From contig NZ_BEWL01000003.1 of the NCBI RefSeq assembly GCF_002723915.1, forward strand, positions 1-64,000: DNA of 64,000 bases. Direction: 5' to 3'. The notes under the pieces were generated by a model. It was not told where the DNA came from and searched no databases. It was given only the letters and a program-made list of their open reading frames with translations. A program made the translations under genes and the position numbers. Source of the DNA: Gluconobacter albidus (lineage in GTDB: Bacteria > Pseudomonadota > Alphaproteobacteria > Acetobacterales > Acetobacteraceae). Positions 16,836-25,796 of this stretch are shown in pieces. Within the stretch, counting starts at the first letter, position 1, and the number at the start of each line of letters is the position of its first letter.

Positions 16836-17920
16836 CAGGCGTCTCCCGCAGTAATGAAGCCGCCACCCAGCACGCGGCTTCCGTCATACAGCACACAGGC
16901 CTGACCGGGCGCGGGCATCGCGGCCTCGTTCAGTTCCACCAGCGCGCCACCATTCTCCAGCGGCTTTACAAGCGCCTCACGCAGCTTTTCCCGCGCGCGG
17001 ATCTGTACGCCACAGCGCACGCCCTCAGCCGGGGCGTCGATCAGCCAGTTCATGTCGCGCAGGCGCACGGTCCGGCGACTGTCGGCTTCCGAAAGCTGCA
17101 CGCGCGGCCCGACCACGATGCGCCGCTTCGGGACATCAATGCGCGTCACCATCTGGCGCTCGCCCGTCGCGGTGTGGATGTCCCCCAGACGCTTGCTCTG
17201 CCCGACCGTATAGCGCGCCACGCCTTCGTGCCGGCCCAGAACCTGGCCAGCCTCGTCCACGATCTCGCCCTCGCCCCGCACTTCCGGACGCAGCTTCTCG
17301 ACCAGTTCGGCATAGGAGCCGGTGGGGACGAAACAGATGTCCTGACTGTCCGGCTTGGCGGCGATGGAAAGCCCCAGCTCTTCGGCCAGCGCACGCACAT
17401 GCGCCTTGTCCGGCATCTCGCCCAGCGGAAAGCGCAGATAATCGAGCTGGTCTTTTGTCGTCGCGAACAGGAACCAGGTCTGGTCCCGCTCCGCATCGAC
17501 GGGACGGTGCATTTCCGCCCCTTCCGGCCCTTCGATACGGCGGACGTAATGCCCGGTCGCCATGGCCTCGCAGCCCAGATCCCGCGCCATGCCCAGAAGA
17601 TCCGTGAACTTCACGCCCTGATTGCAGGCCACGCAGGGAACAGGCGTTTCGCCACGCGCATAGGCATCCGCAAAGCTCTCGACCACGCTGTCTCGGAAGC
17701 GGCTTTCCGCATCAATGACGTAGTGCGGAAAGCCCAGACGGTCCGCCACGGCGCGCGCATCCATGATGTCACGCCCCGCACAGCACGCGCCCGGCTTGGC
17801 CGCCTGCCCGTGGTCGTAGAGCTGGAGGGTCGCGCCAATCACCTCGTGGCCCTGCCGTTTGAGCAGCGCGGCCACTACGGAACTGTCCACGCCTCCCGAC
17901 ATGGCAACGAGGATCCGCAT
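16835..17920 (-). CDS. mnmA: tRNA-specific 2-thiouridylase MnmA
   Basis: 361 aa. It makes s2U34 in tRNA for Lys, Glu and Gln using ATP and persulfide sulfur. N-terminal PP-loop SGGVDSSVVAALLKRQGHEVIG at about residues 9-30; catalytic cysteine in VPCVACNQGVKF and the partner cysteine in QDICFVPTGSY; GHYVRR and the RDQTWFLF block are also typical. Sulfur normally comes from IscS, and two cysteine desulfurases lie in the same operon just upstream, an informative arrangement. It begins 5 bases after ferredoxin and overlaps the GST start. Confidence 0.95.
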   Translation of the reverse strand: MRILVAMSGGVDSSVVAALLKRQGHEVIGATLQLYDHGQAAKPGACCAGRDIMDARAVADRLGFPHYVIDAESRFRDSVVESFADAYARGETPVPCVACNQGVKFTDLLGMARDLGCEAMATGHYVRRIEGPEGAEMHRPVDAERDQTWFLFATTKDQLDYLRFPLGEMPDKAHVRALAEELGLSIAAKPDSQDICFVPTGSYAELVEKLRPEVRGEGEIVDEAGQVLGRHEGVARYTVGQSKRLGDIHTATGERQMVTRIDVPKRRIVVGPRVQLSEADSRRTVRLRDMNWLIDAPAEGVRCGVQIRAREKLREALVKPLENGGALVELNEAAMPAPGQACVLYDGSRVLGGGFITAGDA

Positions 17921-17925
17921 GGTGC

Positions 17926-18240
17926 TCAGCCCGCCTTCGGAAGGCGAACGGTCAGGCCATCCAGCGCATCCGTCATGACGATCTGGCAGCCCAGACGGGA
18001 CGTTTTTTCCAGACCGAACGCCAGATCGAGCATGTCTTCCTCGTCATCCGTCGGCGTGCCCAGCTTGGCGGCCCAGTCCGGATCGACGACCACATGGCAG
18101 GTCGCGCAGGCCAGCGAGCCTTCGCAGGCGCCTTCAAGGTCAATGTCGTGCTTGTGCGCGATTTCCAGCACCGACAGTCCGACAGGCGCGTCCACGTCAC
18201 GACGGGTTCCATCACGCTCGATAAAGGTCATCTTGGGCAT
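17926..18240 (-). CDS. fdx: 2Fe-2S ferredoxin, ISC (adrenodoxin) type
   Basis: 104 aa. The cluster cysteines follow the adrenodoxin pattern [10 protein letters not shown], giving C-x5-C-x2-C at about residues 39-48, with the fourth Cys in [18 protein letters not shown] between them is the usual acidic interaction helix. It is a cytosolic electron carrier, probably serving iron-sulfur cluster assembly with the cysteine desulfurases encoded upstream (21-bp gap). Classical isc scaffold genes iscU, iscA and hscBA are not in this cluster. Confidence 0.92.
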   Translation of the reverse strand: MPKMTFIERDGTRRDVDAPVGLSVLEIAHKHDIDLEGACEGSLACATCHVVVDPDWAAKLGTPTDDEEDMLDLAFGLEKTSRLGCQIVMTDALDGLTVRLPKAG

Positions 18241-18261
18241 AGTCGTACGCTTTTTCCGGTT

Positions 18262-19422
18262 TCAGTTGGTTTGGCACGTCCGCGCGGCTGCGATCAGAAG
18301 CCCGGCCGCACGGTCAATATCGGCCTTGGAGGTAGAGCGTCCGACCGACAGGCGCAAGCATTGCGACGCCTTCTGCGCAGAAAGTCCCATCGCCGTCAGG
18401 ACATAAGAGGGTGCAATCTCCGCCGCCGTACACGCCGATCCGGTCGAAGCAGCGACATCCGGACAGGCTTCCAGCACGTCCAGCGCCCGGAGTCCCTCGG
18501 GCAGACAGACATTCAGCGCCCCCGCCAGACGCGGCACGGTGCGCCCGTTCAGGACAATCCCCGGCAGGCCGCCCTGAAGCTGCGCCCACAGATCATCCCG
18601 CAGCACCGCCTGCCGCACAGCTTCTTCGGCCATGCTCACCGCAGCCAGCTCCGCAGCCGCTCCAAACCCGACAACCAGCGGTGTCGGCAGCGTTCCGGAG
18701 CGGAACCCGCGCTCCTGCCCGCCCCCGGAAAAAAGCGGCTCCAGCCGGACACGCGGACGACGCCGGACATACAGCGCCCCGATCCCTTTCGGTCCGTACA
18801 TCTTGTGCGCGGACACGGACGCCAGATCCACATCCTTCAACGATACCGGCATTTTCCCGGCCATCTGCGCCAGATCGACATGCATCAGCGCGCCCGCCGC
18901 CTTCACGATCCCCGCAAGCTGCGGAATATCCTGCAACACGCCGGTCTCGTTGTTAGCCGCCATGATACTGACCAGCAGCGTCGGCACCTCCAGCGCCTTG
19001 CGCAAAGCCTCGGGATCAACCCGCCCGTCAGCATCCACGCCCAGCACAACCGCCTCAAAGCCTTCAGACGCCAGCGCCCGCACCGATTCCAGAACGCATT
19101 TATGCTCGGTTGCGACTGTGATGATCCGCCGTCGCGGATCGCCCAGCCGCGCCAGATGCCGCGCCGCCCCCTTGATGGCGAGGTTGTTCGCTTCCGTCGC
19201 ACCGGACGTGAACACGATCTCCCGCGCTTCCGCCCCGATGAGCCGCGCCACGCTCTCCCGCGCCCGCTCCACGGCCTGCGCCGCTTTCCGCCCCGGTCCA
19301 TGCAGACTGTGCGGGTTGCCGAAATCTTCCCCGAACCAGGGCAGCATGGCCTTCACGACCGCCGGATCACACGGCGTTGTCGAAAAGTGATCGAGATAGA
19401 TCATACCCATTGCCCCGATCAT
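18262..19422 (-). CDS. Cysteine desulfurase (IscS/NifS family), downstream copy
   Basis: 386 aa, PLP-dependent class V aminotransferase fold. It takes sulfur from L-cysteine as an enzyme persulfide. YLDHFSTTPCDP at the N terminus, SGATEANNLAIKG, His107 (ATEHKCV), Lys207 (SAHKMYGPKGIG, the PLP lysine) and the reactive Cys331 (STGSACTAAEIAPSY) are all present. Its start ATG overlaps the stop of the preceding paralogue (ATGA). The active-site loop is longer than in NifS type 2 enzymes, suiting delivery to partners such as MnmA and Fe-S assembly. An internal Met (MIYLDHF, residue 7) is an alternative start. Confidence 0.93.
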   Translation of the reverse strand: MIGAMGMIYLDHFSTTPCDPAVVKAMLPWFGEDFGNPHSLHGPGRKAAQAVERARESVARLIGAEAREIVFTSGATEANNLAIKGAARHLARLGDPRRRIITVATEHKCVLESVRALASEGFEAVVLGVDADGRVDPEALRKALEVPTLLVSIMAANNETGVLQDIPQLAGIVKAAGALMHVDLAQMAGKMPVSLKDVDLASVSAHKMYGPKGIGALYVRRRPRVRLEPLFSGGGQERGFRSGTLPTPLVVGFGAAAELAAVSMAEEAVRQAVLRDDLWAQLQGGLPGIVLNGRTVPRLAGALNVCLPEGLRALDVLEACPDVAASTGSACTAAEIAPSYVLTAMGLSAQKASQCLRLSVGRSTSKADIDRAAGLLIAAARTCQTN

Positions 19423-20519
19423 TTCCGCAGACGACGCGCCATCGTCTCATACGCCTCACAGAACGCCTCGACCTGAGCCTCCTGCACATTCCAGGGAAGC
19501 GAAACACGGATGGCCTGCGCGGCACCCTCCGTCTCCCCCATCGCCCGCAACACATGCGAAGACGACACTTTCCCTGACGAGCAGGCCGAGCCCGCAGACA
19601 CGCAGAACCCCGCCAGATCCAGCGTCATGAGTTGCACCTGCGCCGCCACACCATCCAGAATCAGACAGCTCGTATTCGGCAGCCGCGCCACCTCCTCCCC
19701 GGCAGGCCGCGCACCAACAGCTTTCGCCACGGCTTCGACCCGATCCCGAAGACGCTGTATGAGAGCCCAGTCCTGCAGACGCGCCGCATCAAACGCGGCC
19801 GCCATGCCCAGAATGGCCGGAAGCGCCTGCGTCCCGCCCCGGCGGCCCCGCTCCTGACCACCCCCCGCCACAAGCGCATCCATGGGCTCATCTTCCGCCA
19901 GCAGCAGCGCGCCAGCCCCTTTAGCCCCCCCCATCTTGTGCCCCGACACCGCAACACTGCACTCGCCCAGCGCGAACGGCACCCGTCCCGCACTCTGCAC
20001 AGCGTCCACATGCAAATGCGCACCCGAGTCGCGACAGACCGCCAGCACATCCTCAAGCGGCGAAAGCACCCCCGTCTCGTTATTGGCGGACATCACACAG
20101 ACCAGTGCCGGGCCGCTCTCGCGCAGCCGAGCCCGGAGGTGTTCCACATCCACAATCCCGTCCCCATTCACAGGCAGGATTTCAGCTCCGGGCGCGGCCT
20201 TGAGGATGGCATCATGTTCCGTAGCCCCAACAAAAATCCGGCGTCCCTGCCCGAAAGCATGAACCGCCATCGCATCGGCTTCCGTCGCCCCGGACGTGAA
20301 CACGCAGGTGCCGGAAATCCGCCCGAAACCCGCTGCCATCCGGCTGCGGGCATCTTCAAGAAACCGGCGTGCTTCCCGCCCTTCAGCATGGACCGAAGAC
20401 GGGTTTCCCGACAGCATCATCCCCTCCAGCGCCGCCTCCTTCGCACAGGGGTGCAGCGGCTCGGTGGCATTGGCGTCCAGATAGGTCGTCCCGGAAACAG
20501 TTTTCAGCGCAGTCATCAT
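19419..20519 (-). CDS. Cysteine desulfurase (IscS/NifS family), upstream copy
   Basis: 366 aa from ATG 20519 (a second ATG follows directly; the TTG at 20537 is unlikely). Same fold as its neighbour: TTYLDANATEPLHP, SGATEADAMAV, His102, PLP Lys195 (VSGHKMGGAKGAG) and Cys313 (SAGSACSSGKVSSSHVL). The sequence is clearly diverged from the second copy, so this is an old paralogue pair and not a recent tandem duplication. All catalytic residues are retained in both. Being first in the operon and overlapping the second copy, the two are made together; a division of labour or a heterodimer are both possible. Confidence 0.92.
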   Translation of the reverse strand: MMTALKTVSGTTYLDANATEPLHPCAKEAALEGMMLSGNPSSVHAEGREARRFLEDARSRMAAGFGRISGTCVFTSGATEADAMAVHAFGQGRRIFVGATEHDAILKAAPGAEILPVNGDGIVDVEHLRARLRESGPALVCVMSANNETGVLSPLEDVLAVCRDSGAHLHVDAVQSAGRVPFALGECSVAVSGHKMGGAKGAGALLLAEDEPMDALVAGGGQERGRRGGTQALPAILGMAAAFDAARLQDWALIQRLRDRVEAVAKAVGARPAGEEVARLPNTSCLILDGVAAQVQLMTLDLAGFCVSAGSACSSGKVSSSHVLRAMGETEGAAQAIRVSLPWNVQEAQVEAFCEAYETMARRLRK

Positions 20520-20540
20520 GTTTTCCAGATTGGGCAAACG

Positions 20541-20580
20541 GGTGGAAATCGCAATGGCATGTCGATTTTGGTGGAAATCG
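20541..20580. repeat. 11-bp direct repeat upstream of the cysteine desulfurase operon
   Basis: GGTGGAAATCG occurs at 20541-20551 and again at 20570-20580, start-to-start distance 29 bp, between the operon and the divergent hydrolase gene. The second copy also forms CGATTT-N6-AAATCG with the bases before it (20563-20580). Spacing near three helical turns suits tandem regulator binding, for example an iron-sulfur or sulfur-responsive factor. No regulator is identified. Confidence 0.4.
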
Positions 20581-20656
20581 GCTTTTGCGAATCGGTATAC
20601 ACAGCACCACCGGACGGCAGAGTTCCAATCCTGCCTGACACAGCGCGAGAGTATTC

Positions 20657-21322
20657 ATGCCTGAAGTGATGTTCGCCGGCCCAGACGGTCGGCTTGAGGG
20701 TCGTTACCACCACTCCAGCGAACCCAACGCTCCGCTTGCTTTGGTGCTGCATCCCCATCCGCTCCACGGCGGCACCATGAACAACCGTATCACGTACACG
20801 ATGTATCGCAGCTTCGAGAAAATGGGTTTCTCGGTCATGCGCTACAATTCGCGTGGCGTCGGCCGCTCCCAGGGCCGTTATGACGGCGGTATTGGCGAGA
20901 TTTCCGATGCGGCAGCAGCCCTTGACTGGATGCAGATGGTGAACCCGAACTCCACCGAACTGTGGATCTCGGGCTATTCCTTTGGTGCCTTCGTCGGCAT
21001 GCAGCTTCTGATGCGCCGCCCTGAAATCAGCGGCTGGATCAGCGTAGCTCCCCCGGCCAACGACTACGATTTCGGCTTTCTGGCCCCCTGTCCCTGTGGC
21101 GGCCTCATGATCGCCGGCGGCAAGGACGAAATGGCGCCCGAACCCGGCATTCACAAGCTGGTGGACAAGCTCAACACCCAGAAGAACGTCACCGTCGACT
21201 ACCGCATTTTCGACGACGCCGACCACATCTTCGCCAAACAGGCCGATCGTGTCGGCGAAGCGCTTGAAGACCACGTCAACACGATGCGCGGCCGCAAGGC
21301 ACTGGCTCTGGCCGCAGACTGA
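20657..21322 (+). CDS. Alpha/beta hydrolase (COG2945-like)
   Basis: 221 aa. Compact alpha/beta hydrolase without a lid domain: LVLHPHPLHGGTMNNRI (oxyanion region), RYNSRGVGRSQG, nucleophile Ser in GYSFGA, acid in GGKDEM and His in DDADHIFA. These match a family of small cytosolic serine hydrolases common in proteobacteria whose substrate is unknown. It is divergent from the cysteine desulfurase operon and closed by a strong terminator, so it is probably monocistronic. Confidence 0.85.
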   Translation: MPEVMFAGPDGRLEGRYHHSSEPNAPLALVLHPHPLHGGTMNNRITYTMYRSFEKMGFSVMRYNSRGVGRSQGRYDGGIGEISDAAAALDWMQMVNPNSTELWISGYSFGAFVGMQLLMRRPEISGWISVAPPANDYDFGFLAPCPCGGLMIAGGKDEMAPEPGIHKLVDKLNTQKNVTVDYRIFDDADHIFAKQADRVGEALEDHVNTMRGRKALALAAD

Positions 21323-21352
21323 TCCGGGACATAATTCCCACCAGACACCTTC

Positions 21353-21383
21353 AAAAAGGCTCTCCCTCACGGAGAGCCTTTTT
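21353..21383 (+). terminator. Rho-independent terminator after the hydrolase
   Basis: AAAAAGGCTCTCC and GGAGAGCCTTTTT form a perfect 13-bp stem with a 5-base loop (CTCAC), ending in a T-run. It separates the hydrolase from the ABC transporter genes and supports choosing the ABC start at 21441, downstream of it. Confidence 0.9.
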
Positions 21384-21440
21384 GATTCCGGCCCCCGGAT
21401 TTTCTTGCCCTGTCCAGACAAATATGTAACCGGATATTTC

Positions 21441-22367
21441 ATGCAAGACCGAAACATTCTGCACCCCGGCGCTCCCCTGTCCCTCCCCGTCGAGGTCTCG
21501 CACCTCACCAAGAGCTTTGGCAGTTTCAAAGCACTGGACGACGTCTCCTTCTCCATCGCGCAGGGCGAAACCGTGGCCCTTCTGGGGCGCAACGGGGCCG
21601 GGAAATCCACACTGATTGGCTGCCTCATGGGCTTCCTGCTCGCGGATGGCGGCAGCATCGATATTTTCGGTCACAGCATCGCAGCTCTCCCGCGTGAAAT
21701 CCGGGCCAGAACCGGCTTCGTGCCCCAGACCATGACCGGGTTCGGCAATTTCCGCGTCGGCCAGCTCATGGACTATATCGCCGCCTTCTACGGCGAACTT
21801 CCTCCCGTTGATCCTGCCCTGATCGCCTGGGCAGACCTCGATCCGAAAAAACAGGTGCGCGCGCTTTCGGGTGGTCAGAAACAGCGTCTGGCCATCGTTC
21901 TCGCCATGCGTCACAATCCCGAATTTCTGGTTCTGGACGAACCCGTCGCCAGCCTGGACCCCCATGCCCGGCGCGACTTCATGAACCTGCTCGACGCCTA
22001 CACGCAGCGGACGGGCGCGAGCATCCTGATTTCGTCGCATATCCTGTCCGATCTTGAACGTATGTGCTCGCGTCTGCTGTTCGTCCGGCAGGGTCGCGTG
22101 GTGCTGGACGTGCCGACCGGGACGTTCCGCGCCACCACACGCTGGCTCGAACACCCCGCGCCTGCCCAGCTTCTCGCGCTCCTCCCCCCGGACGTCCAGA
22201 TCCTCGGACAGCGCCCCGATGCGCTGCTGGTGCATGGCTGGACAGGAGACCTCAGTCTCCCCGAAAATACCCTGACAGTCGTGCCGGATTTCGAGGACGC
22301 CTTTCTGGAAATCACAGCCCCCCGCACGACCCCGGCCCATGCTGAAGGATCGGACAGCGCGGCATGA
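21441..22367 (+). CDS. ABC transporter ATP-binding protein (ABC-2 exporter type)
   Basis: 308 aa from ATG 21441; the open frame runs further upstream but crosses the terminator. Walker A is LGRNGAGKST, Q-loop in GFVPQTMTG, the signature is LSGGQKQRL, Walker B is FLVLDEPVASLD and the H-loop His is in ILISSHIL. The CcmA/DrrA-like layout (single ATPase domain followed by a C-terminal extension of about 90 residues) points to an exporter with a separate membrane subunit, which is the next gene, overlapping by ATGA. The substrate is unknown; lipids, polysaccharide precursors or drugs are the usual range. Confidence 0.9.
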   Translation: MQDRNILHPGAPLSLPVEVSHLTKSFGSFKALDDVSFSIAQGETVALLGRNGAGKSTLIGCLMGFLLADGGSIDIFGHSIAALPREIRARTGFVPQTMTGFGNFRVGQLMDYIAAFYGELPPVDPALIAWADLDPKKQVRALSGGQKQRLAIVLAMRHNPEFLVLDEPVASLDPHARRDFMNLLDAYTQRTGASILISSHILSDLERMCSRLLFVRQGRVVLDVPTGTFRATTRWLEHPAPAQLLALLPPDVQILGQRPDALLVHGWTGDLSLPENTLTVVPDFEDAFLEITAPRTTPAHAEGSDSAA

Positions 22368-23770
22368 TGAGTTTCCTGCCCTCGGGCGCACTGGAACGCA
22401 AAGACACGATCCGGGCGCTGCGGCTATACGGCACACGCGTTTTTATCGTCGGCAATCCGATGGTCTACACGGCCGGATTCTTCATCTTTCTTGCGGGCAT
22501 GACGGCCCATGATCTGCACACGGCCCTCCTGACGCAGGGGCTGGGAAAGGCGCTTAAACACGCCAACGTCTTCAACGCCGCCATCGCCGCAACCTTTATA
22601 CAGAACTGCCTGCAAACCCATTCCGGCAACCAGATCGGCGCATCCCAGGCCCCAGCCATCCCCGGTCTGCTTCATGCCGAGGCCCGCGCGGCAGCCCTGA
22701 CGTCCATTGTGGCCATCATCGCCCTCGCAGGCCTGCTGGCCTGGAGCGGACTGCCCCTGCATGACACGCTGTTCTACACCCTTCTCAACACAGTTCCGGC
22801 CGTCGTCCAGTGGTACGCCCCGCCGCAACAGACATCCCGCAGGGTCAAGGGCATCATGACGGTGATTGGCGTCACCCTGCTGCTCGGCCTGGTGCTCCTG
22901 ACCTTCGCAACAGATTTTCCGCTCTGGGCACTCACGCGCCCGGCCGTCCTGACCATCCCGGCCGATCTCGCCATGATGAGCCTGCTGACGGCGGCCATCA
23001 TGACGTTGCCCAACCGTCTGCACTCCCCGGCCATGCTGGCACCCACGGATGGCGTTACGGCATCTGCCCCGGAATTTGCGATGCCGGACAGCGCCCCGCG
23101 CGTCGCACCGCAGGATCTCAGCTTCTATCAGCTCCGGCAGATGCTCCTCTCCCCAGCCTCCCCGACCAGCCAGCGCAACGACCTGCTGATCAGCCTGATT
23201 ATGCCTGCCAGCATCATCCTGTTCATGGGTAGCCTGCCGCTCGGACACGGCTCTTTCGGCACCCGGATTGCCCATCTGACGCCCGGCATGACGATCCTGA
23301 TCGCCCTTCAGGACGGCTGGATCAGCAACCGCAAGCACTGGCCGCTGCTCCTGACGACGGGACGTTTCGGCAGCCGGCTCAGTTTCGTGCGCGCAGTGTT
23401 CGCCGCCAAAGCCAGCAGAATTTTCATGACGGCCCCGCTCCGGACGCTGAGCCTCATGCTGCCGGTCACGCTTTTCAAACCCCTTACCCCCACCCATGCC
23501 CTGCTGGATGGCGCGGAACTTCTGGTCGCAATGCTCGGGGTGACATTCTGCTGCCCGCTGCCGTTTCTCGTCATGAAGCAGCCTCCGCAGGGCATTATCG
23601 TTGCGGCCAGCATCGCCCCGGCCTTCCTGCTCCAGATCTGCAACCCGTTCATTCTGGGAACCCGCATCTTCGGGCCCATCGCTCTGGCTCTCGCAGCCCT
23701 TGGGGCGCTGTGCTTCTTTGTTGTTCCGTCGCGCATGGCCCGCTCCGACTGGCCTTACGAGACCGAGTAA
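22364..23770 (+). CDS. Membrane subunit of the ABC transporter
   Basis: 468 aa, about ten to twelve hydrophobic segments, overlapping the ATPase gene by 4 bases. It has no signal peptide and no standard permease motif I can name. Segments such as NPMVYTAGFFIFLAGM and the long hydrophobic C terminus after residue 340 give an ABC-2-like, but atypical, membrane domain. Its assignment rests on the tight coupling with the ATPase. A soluble loop of about 60 residues (around 220-280) lies on the cytosolic or periplasmic side. Confidence 0.65.
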   Translation: MMSFLPSGALERKDTIRALRLYGTRVFIVGNPMVYTAGFFIFLAGMTAHDLHTALLTQGLGKALKHANVFNAAIAATFIQNCLQTHSGNQIGASQAPAIPGLLHAEARAAALTSIVAIIALAGLLAWSGLPLHDTLFYTLLNTVPAVVQWYAPPQQTSRRVKGIMTVIGVTLLLGLVLLTFATDFPLWALTRPAVLTIPADLAMMSLLTAAIMTLPNRLHSPAMLAPTDGVTASAPEFAMPDSAPRVAPQDLSFYQLRQMLLSPASPTSQRNDLLISLIMPASIILFMGSLPLGHGSFGTRIAHLTPGMTILIALQDGWISNRKHWPLLLTTGRFGSRLSFVRAVFAAKASRIFMTAPLRTLSLMLPVTLFKPLTPTHALLDGAELLVAMLGVTFCCPLPFLVMKQPPQGIIVAASIAPAFLLQICNPFILGTRIFGPIALALAALGALCFFVVPSRMARSDWPYETE

Positions 23771-23783
23771 GCGTCAAATAAGC

Positions 23784-23826
23784 GCCCGGCCCGATGCCTC
23801 GCCGGGCTCCGGAGTTTCCGCTCCGG
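23784..23826. terminator. Two small GC hairpins before tyrS
   Basis: GCCCGGC (23784-23790) pairs with GCCGGGC (23801-23807), and CCGGAG (23809-23814) pairs with CTCCGG (23821-23826). They lie between the permease stop and tyrS. T-runs are poor, so they may be a weak terminator or a tyrS leader structure. Confidence 0.35.
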
Positions 23827-23886
23827 TCCCGGTCATGCTAGGGTTTATGTCCCTTCTTTTCAGCAGTAGCGTAGCAAGACCGACCC

Positions 23887-25137
23887 ATGACAAAGAGTCC
23901 GTTCCTTCTCGAAGCCCAGGCCCGCGGCCTGATCTTCCAGTGCACCGACCTCGACGCCCTCGACGAGGCCCTGCTGGCCGGACCGATCACCGCCTATGTG
24001 GGTTTCGATCCGACAGCAGACTCCCTGCATGTCGGCAATGCGCTCTCCATTATGGCGCTACGCCTGCTCCAGAAACACGGCCACCGCCCGATCGCCCTGA
24101 TGGGCGGCGGTACGGCCAAGATCGGCGATCCGTCCTTCCGCGACGAGGCCCGCTCCCTCATCACGAACGAGACAATCGCGCACAACATTGCGGGGATCGA
24201 AAAGTCCCTGCGCCAGTTTATCACTTTCAGCGATGAAGACCCGTCCAGCGGCGCCATCCTCGCAAACAATGCCGACTGGCTGGACAAGCTCTCCTACATC
24301 GACCTGCTGCAGGATGTCGGCGCGCATTTCTCCATCAGCCGCATGCTGTCCTTCGACAGCGTGAAGCAGCGTCTGGAGCGGGAACAGGGCCTGACATTTC
24401 TGGAGTTCAACTACTCCATCCTGCAATCCTACGATTTCCGCGAACTGAACCGCCGCCACGGCGCTGTTCTCCAGATGGGCGGTTCGGACCAGTGGGGCAA
24501 CATCGTCTCGGGTATTGATCTGGCCCGTCGCACCGATGGCAAGCAGATCTTCGGTCTGACCACGCCGCTCGTGACCACCTCCTCAGGTGCGAAAATGGGC
24601 AAGTCCGCCAACGGCGCCACATGGGTCCGGGCGGAGCGTCTGCCGGCCTTCGAATACTGGCAGTTCTGGCGCAACACCGAAGACGCCGATGTCGGCCGCT
24701 TCCTCAAACTTTTCACAGATCTTCCCGTCGAGGAGTGCGAACGTCTCGGCGCACTTGAAGGCGCGGACATCAACGAAGCCAAGAAGATCCTCGCCACTGA
24801 AGCCACCGCCATCTGCCACGGCCGCGCCGCTGCCGAAGAGGCCGCCGAGACGGCCCGGCGTGTGTTCGAGCAGGGTTCCACACAGGCTGCCCTGCCGGAG
24901 ATCGACCTGCCCGCCACTCTGCTTGCCGAGGGCCTGCCCGCATTCCGCGTCTTTCAGGAAGCCGGACTGGCCGCAAGTGGCGGAGAAGCGCGCCGCCTGA
25001 TCCGTGGCGGAGGCGGTCGCGTCAATGACGTGGTGGTCTCGGACGAGAACCAGACCTTCACCCTCGACGATCTGCGCGACGGCGTCCTGAAGGTGTCGTC
25101 CGGCAAGAAAAAGCACATCCTGCTCCGTCCGGTCTGA
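23887..25137 (+). CDS. tyrS: Tyrosyl-tRNA synthetase
   Basis: 416 aa class Ic synthetase that charges tRNA-Tyr in the cytosol. The HIGH-like motif is [11 protein letters not shown], the tyrosine pocket includes YVGFDPTAD and [11 protein letters not shown], and the KMSKS loop is KMGKSANG. The C-terminal S4-like RNA-binding domain is visible from about residue 350 ([25 protein letters not shown]). This is the TyrRS type 1 architecture of about 420 aa. Monocistronic, followed by a T-rich hairpin. Confidence 0.97.
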   Translation: MTKSPFLLEAQARGLIFQCTDLDALDEALLAGPITAYVGFDPTADSLHVGNALSIMALRLLQKHGHRPIALMGGGTAKIGDPSFRDEARSLITNETIAHNIAGIEKSLRQFITFSDEDPSSGAILANNADWLDKLSYIDLLQDVGAHFSISRMLSFDSVKQRLEREQGLTFLEFNYSILQSYDFRELNRRHGAVLQMGGSDQWGNIVSGIDLARRTDGKQIFGLTTPLVTTSSGAKMGKSANGATWVRAERLPAFEYWQFWRNTEDADVGRFLKLFTDLPVEECERLGALEGADINEAKKILATEATAICHGRAAAEEAAETARRVFEQGSTQAALPEIDLPATLLAEGLPAFRVFQEAGLAASGGEARRLIRGGGGRVNDVVVSDENQTFTLDDLRDGVLKVSSGKKKHILLRPV

Positions 25138-25165
25138 AACCCCTCATGACCAATGTCATCCGCCA

Positions 25166-25190
25166 ATCCTGACAGGATACCCTGTTTTTT
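25166..25190 (+). terminator. Terminator after tyrS
   Basis: ATCCT-GAC-AGGAT and the overlapping CAGG-ATAC-CCTG (25173-25184) are followed by six T (25185-25190). The stem is short but the T-run is good, placing it as the tyrS terminator ahead of the sensor operon. Confidence 0.6.
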
Positions 25191-25244
25191 CTCCTCCGGA
25201 ACGGGCATCCTCGCCGCAGGGTGCCCAACGGAGACACGGCGCGG

Positions 25245-25796
25245 ATGATGACGGAACGCAAAAACTGGCGTGGTCTGCTGACTGACTGTGCAGGACTGGC
25301 CTTCGCCGCCGTCTGGGCCACGCGCGGCGCACAGGCGGCCAGTCTTCCCCCGGCCTTGACCGTCGCGCTCATCGCCATCCCGACGCTCCTTCTTGTCCTC
25401 GGGTTCGCCCGCCGCGACCTCATCCTCCGACGCCCCGAAATCTCCGTTGACCCGAAGCTGACCCGTCGCATCAAGATCCTGCGTTTCGTAGGGATTTTCG
25501 CTGCCGCATCATGGACCCATTCCCATCACCGGCTGGATCTGTTCTATCCGATGCTCGGGGCCATTATTGGCCTGTCTTACGTCCCGCTGGGCTGCGCCCT
25601 GCAAGAACCGGTGCATGTCTTCATGGGCGGCGCCATTGTCCTGATTTCCGGCCTTTCCATGCTTCTGCCCGAACCTCACCATCTGGAAGTCGCAGGTTTC
25701 GGCACAGCCCTCGCCATCTGGGCAGGAAGCGCGGTGCGACTGTGGCGGTCCGGCCTGTTCCTGCCTGCGGAACCGGCTTCCATCACCGTCACCTGA
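25245..25796 (+). CDS. Membrane protein encoded first in a two-component operon
   Basis: 183 aa from ATG 25245 (GGAG lies about 10 bases ahead; a GTG at 25221 is possible). There are about six hydrophobic segments: residues 15-35, 40-55, 75-92, 105-120, 130-145 and 150-165, with a conserved-looking loop THSHHRLDLFYP near the middle. I do not recognise the family. It shares a TGATG overlap with the sensor kinase, so the two are translated together. It is a likely auxiliary sensor or the transported/monitored component of the kinase, by position only. Confidence 0.6.
   Translation: MMTERKNWRGLLTDCAGLAFAAVWATRGAQAASLPPALTVALIAIPTLLLVLGFARRDLILRRPEISVDPKLTRRIKILRFVGIFAAASWTHSHHRLDLFYPMLGAIIGLSYVPLGCALQEPVHVFMGGAIVLISGLSMLLPEPHHLEVAGFGTALAIWAGSAVRLWRSGLFLPAEPASITVT

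Noticed and set aside
18094-20669. Long plus-strand frames (460 and 345 codons)
   Set aside because: Antisense to the two cysteine desulfurases, which have complete catalytic motifs; the plus frames do not.
21249-21440. N-terminal extension of the ABC ATPase
   Set aside because: It would overlap the hydrolase gene and cross a perfect terminator; ATG 21441 starts the protein just before the ATPase domain.
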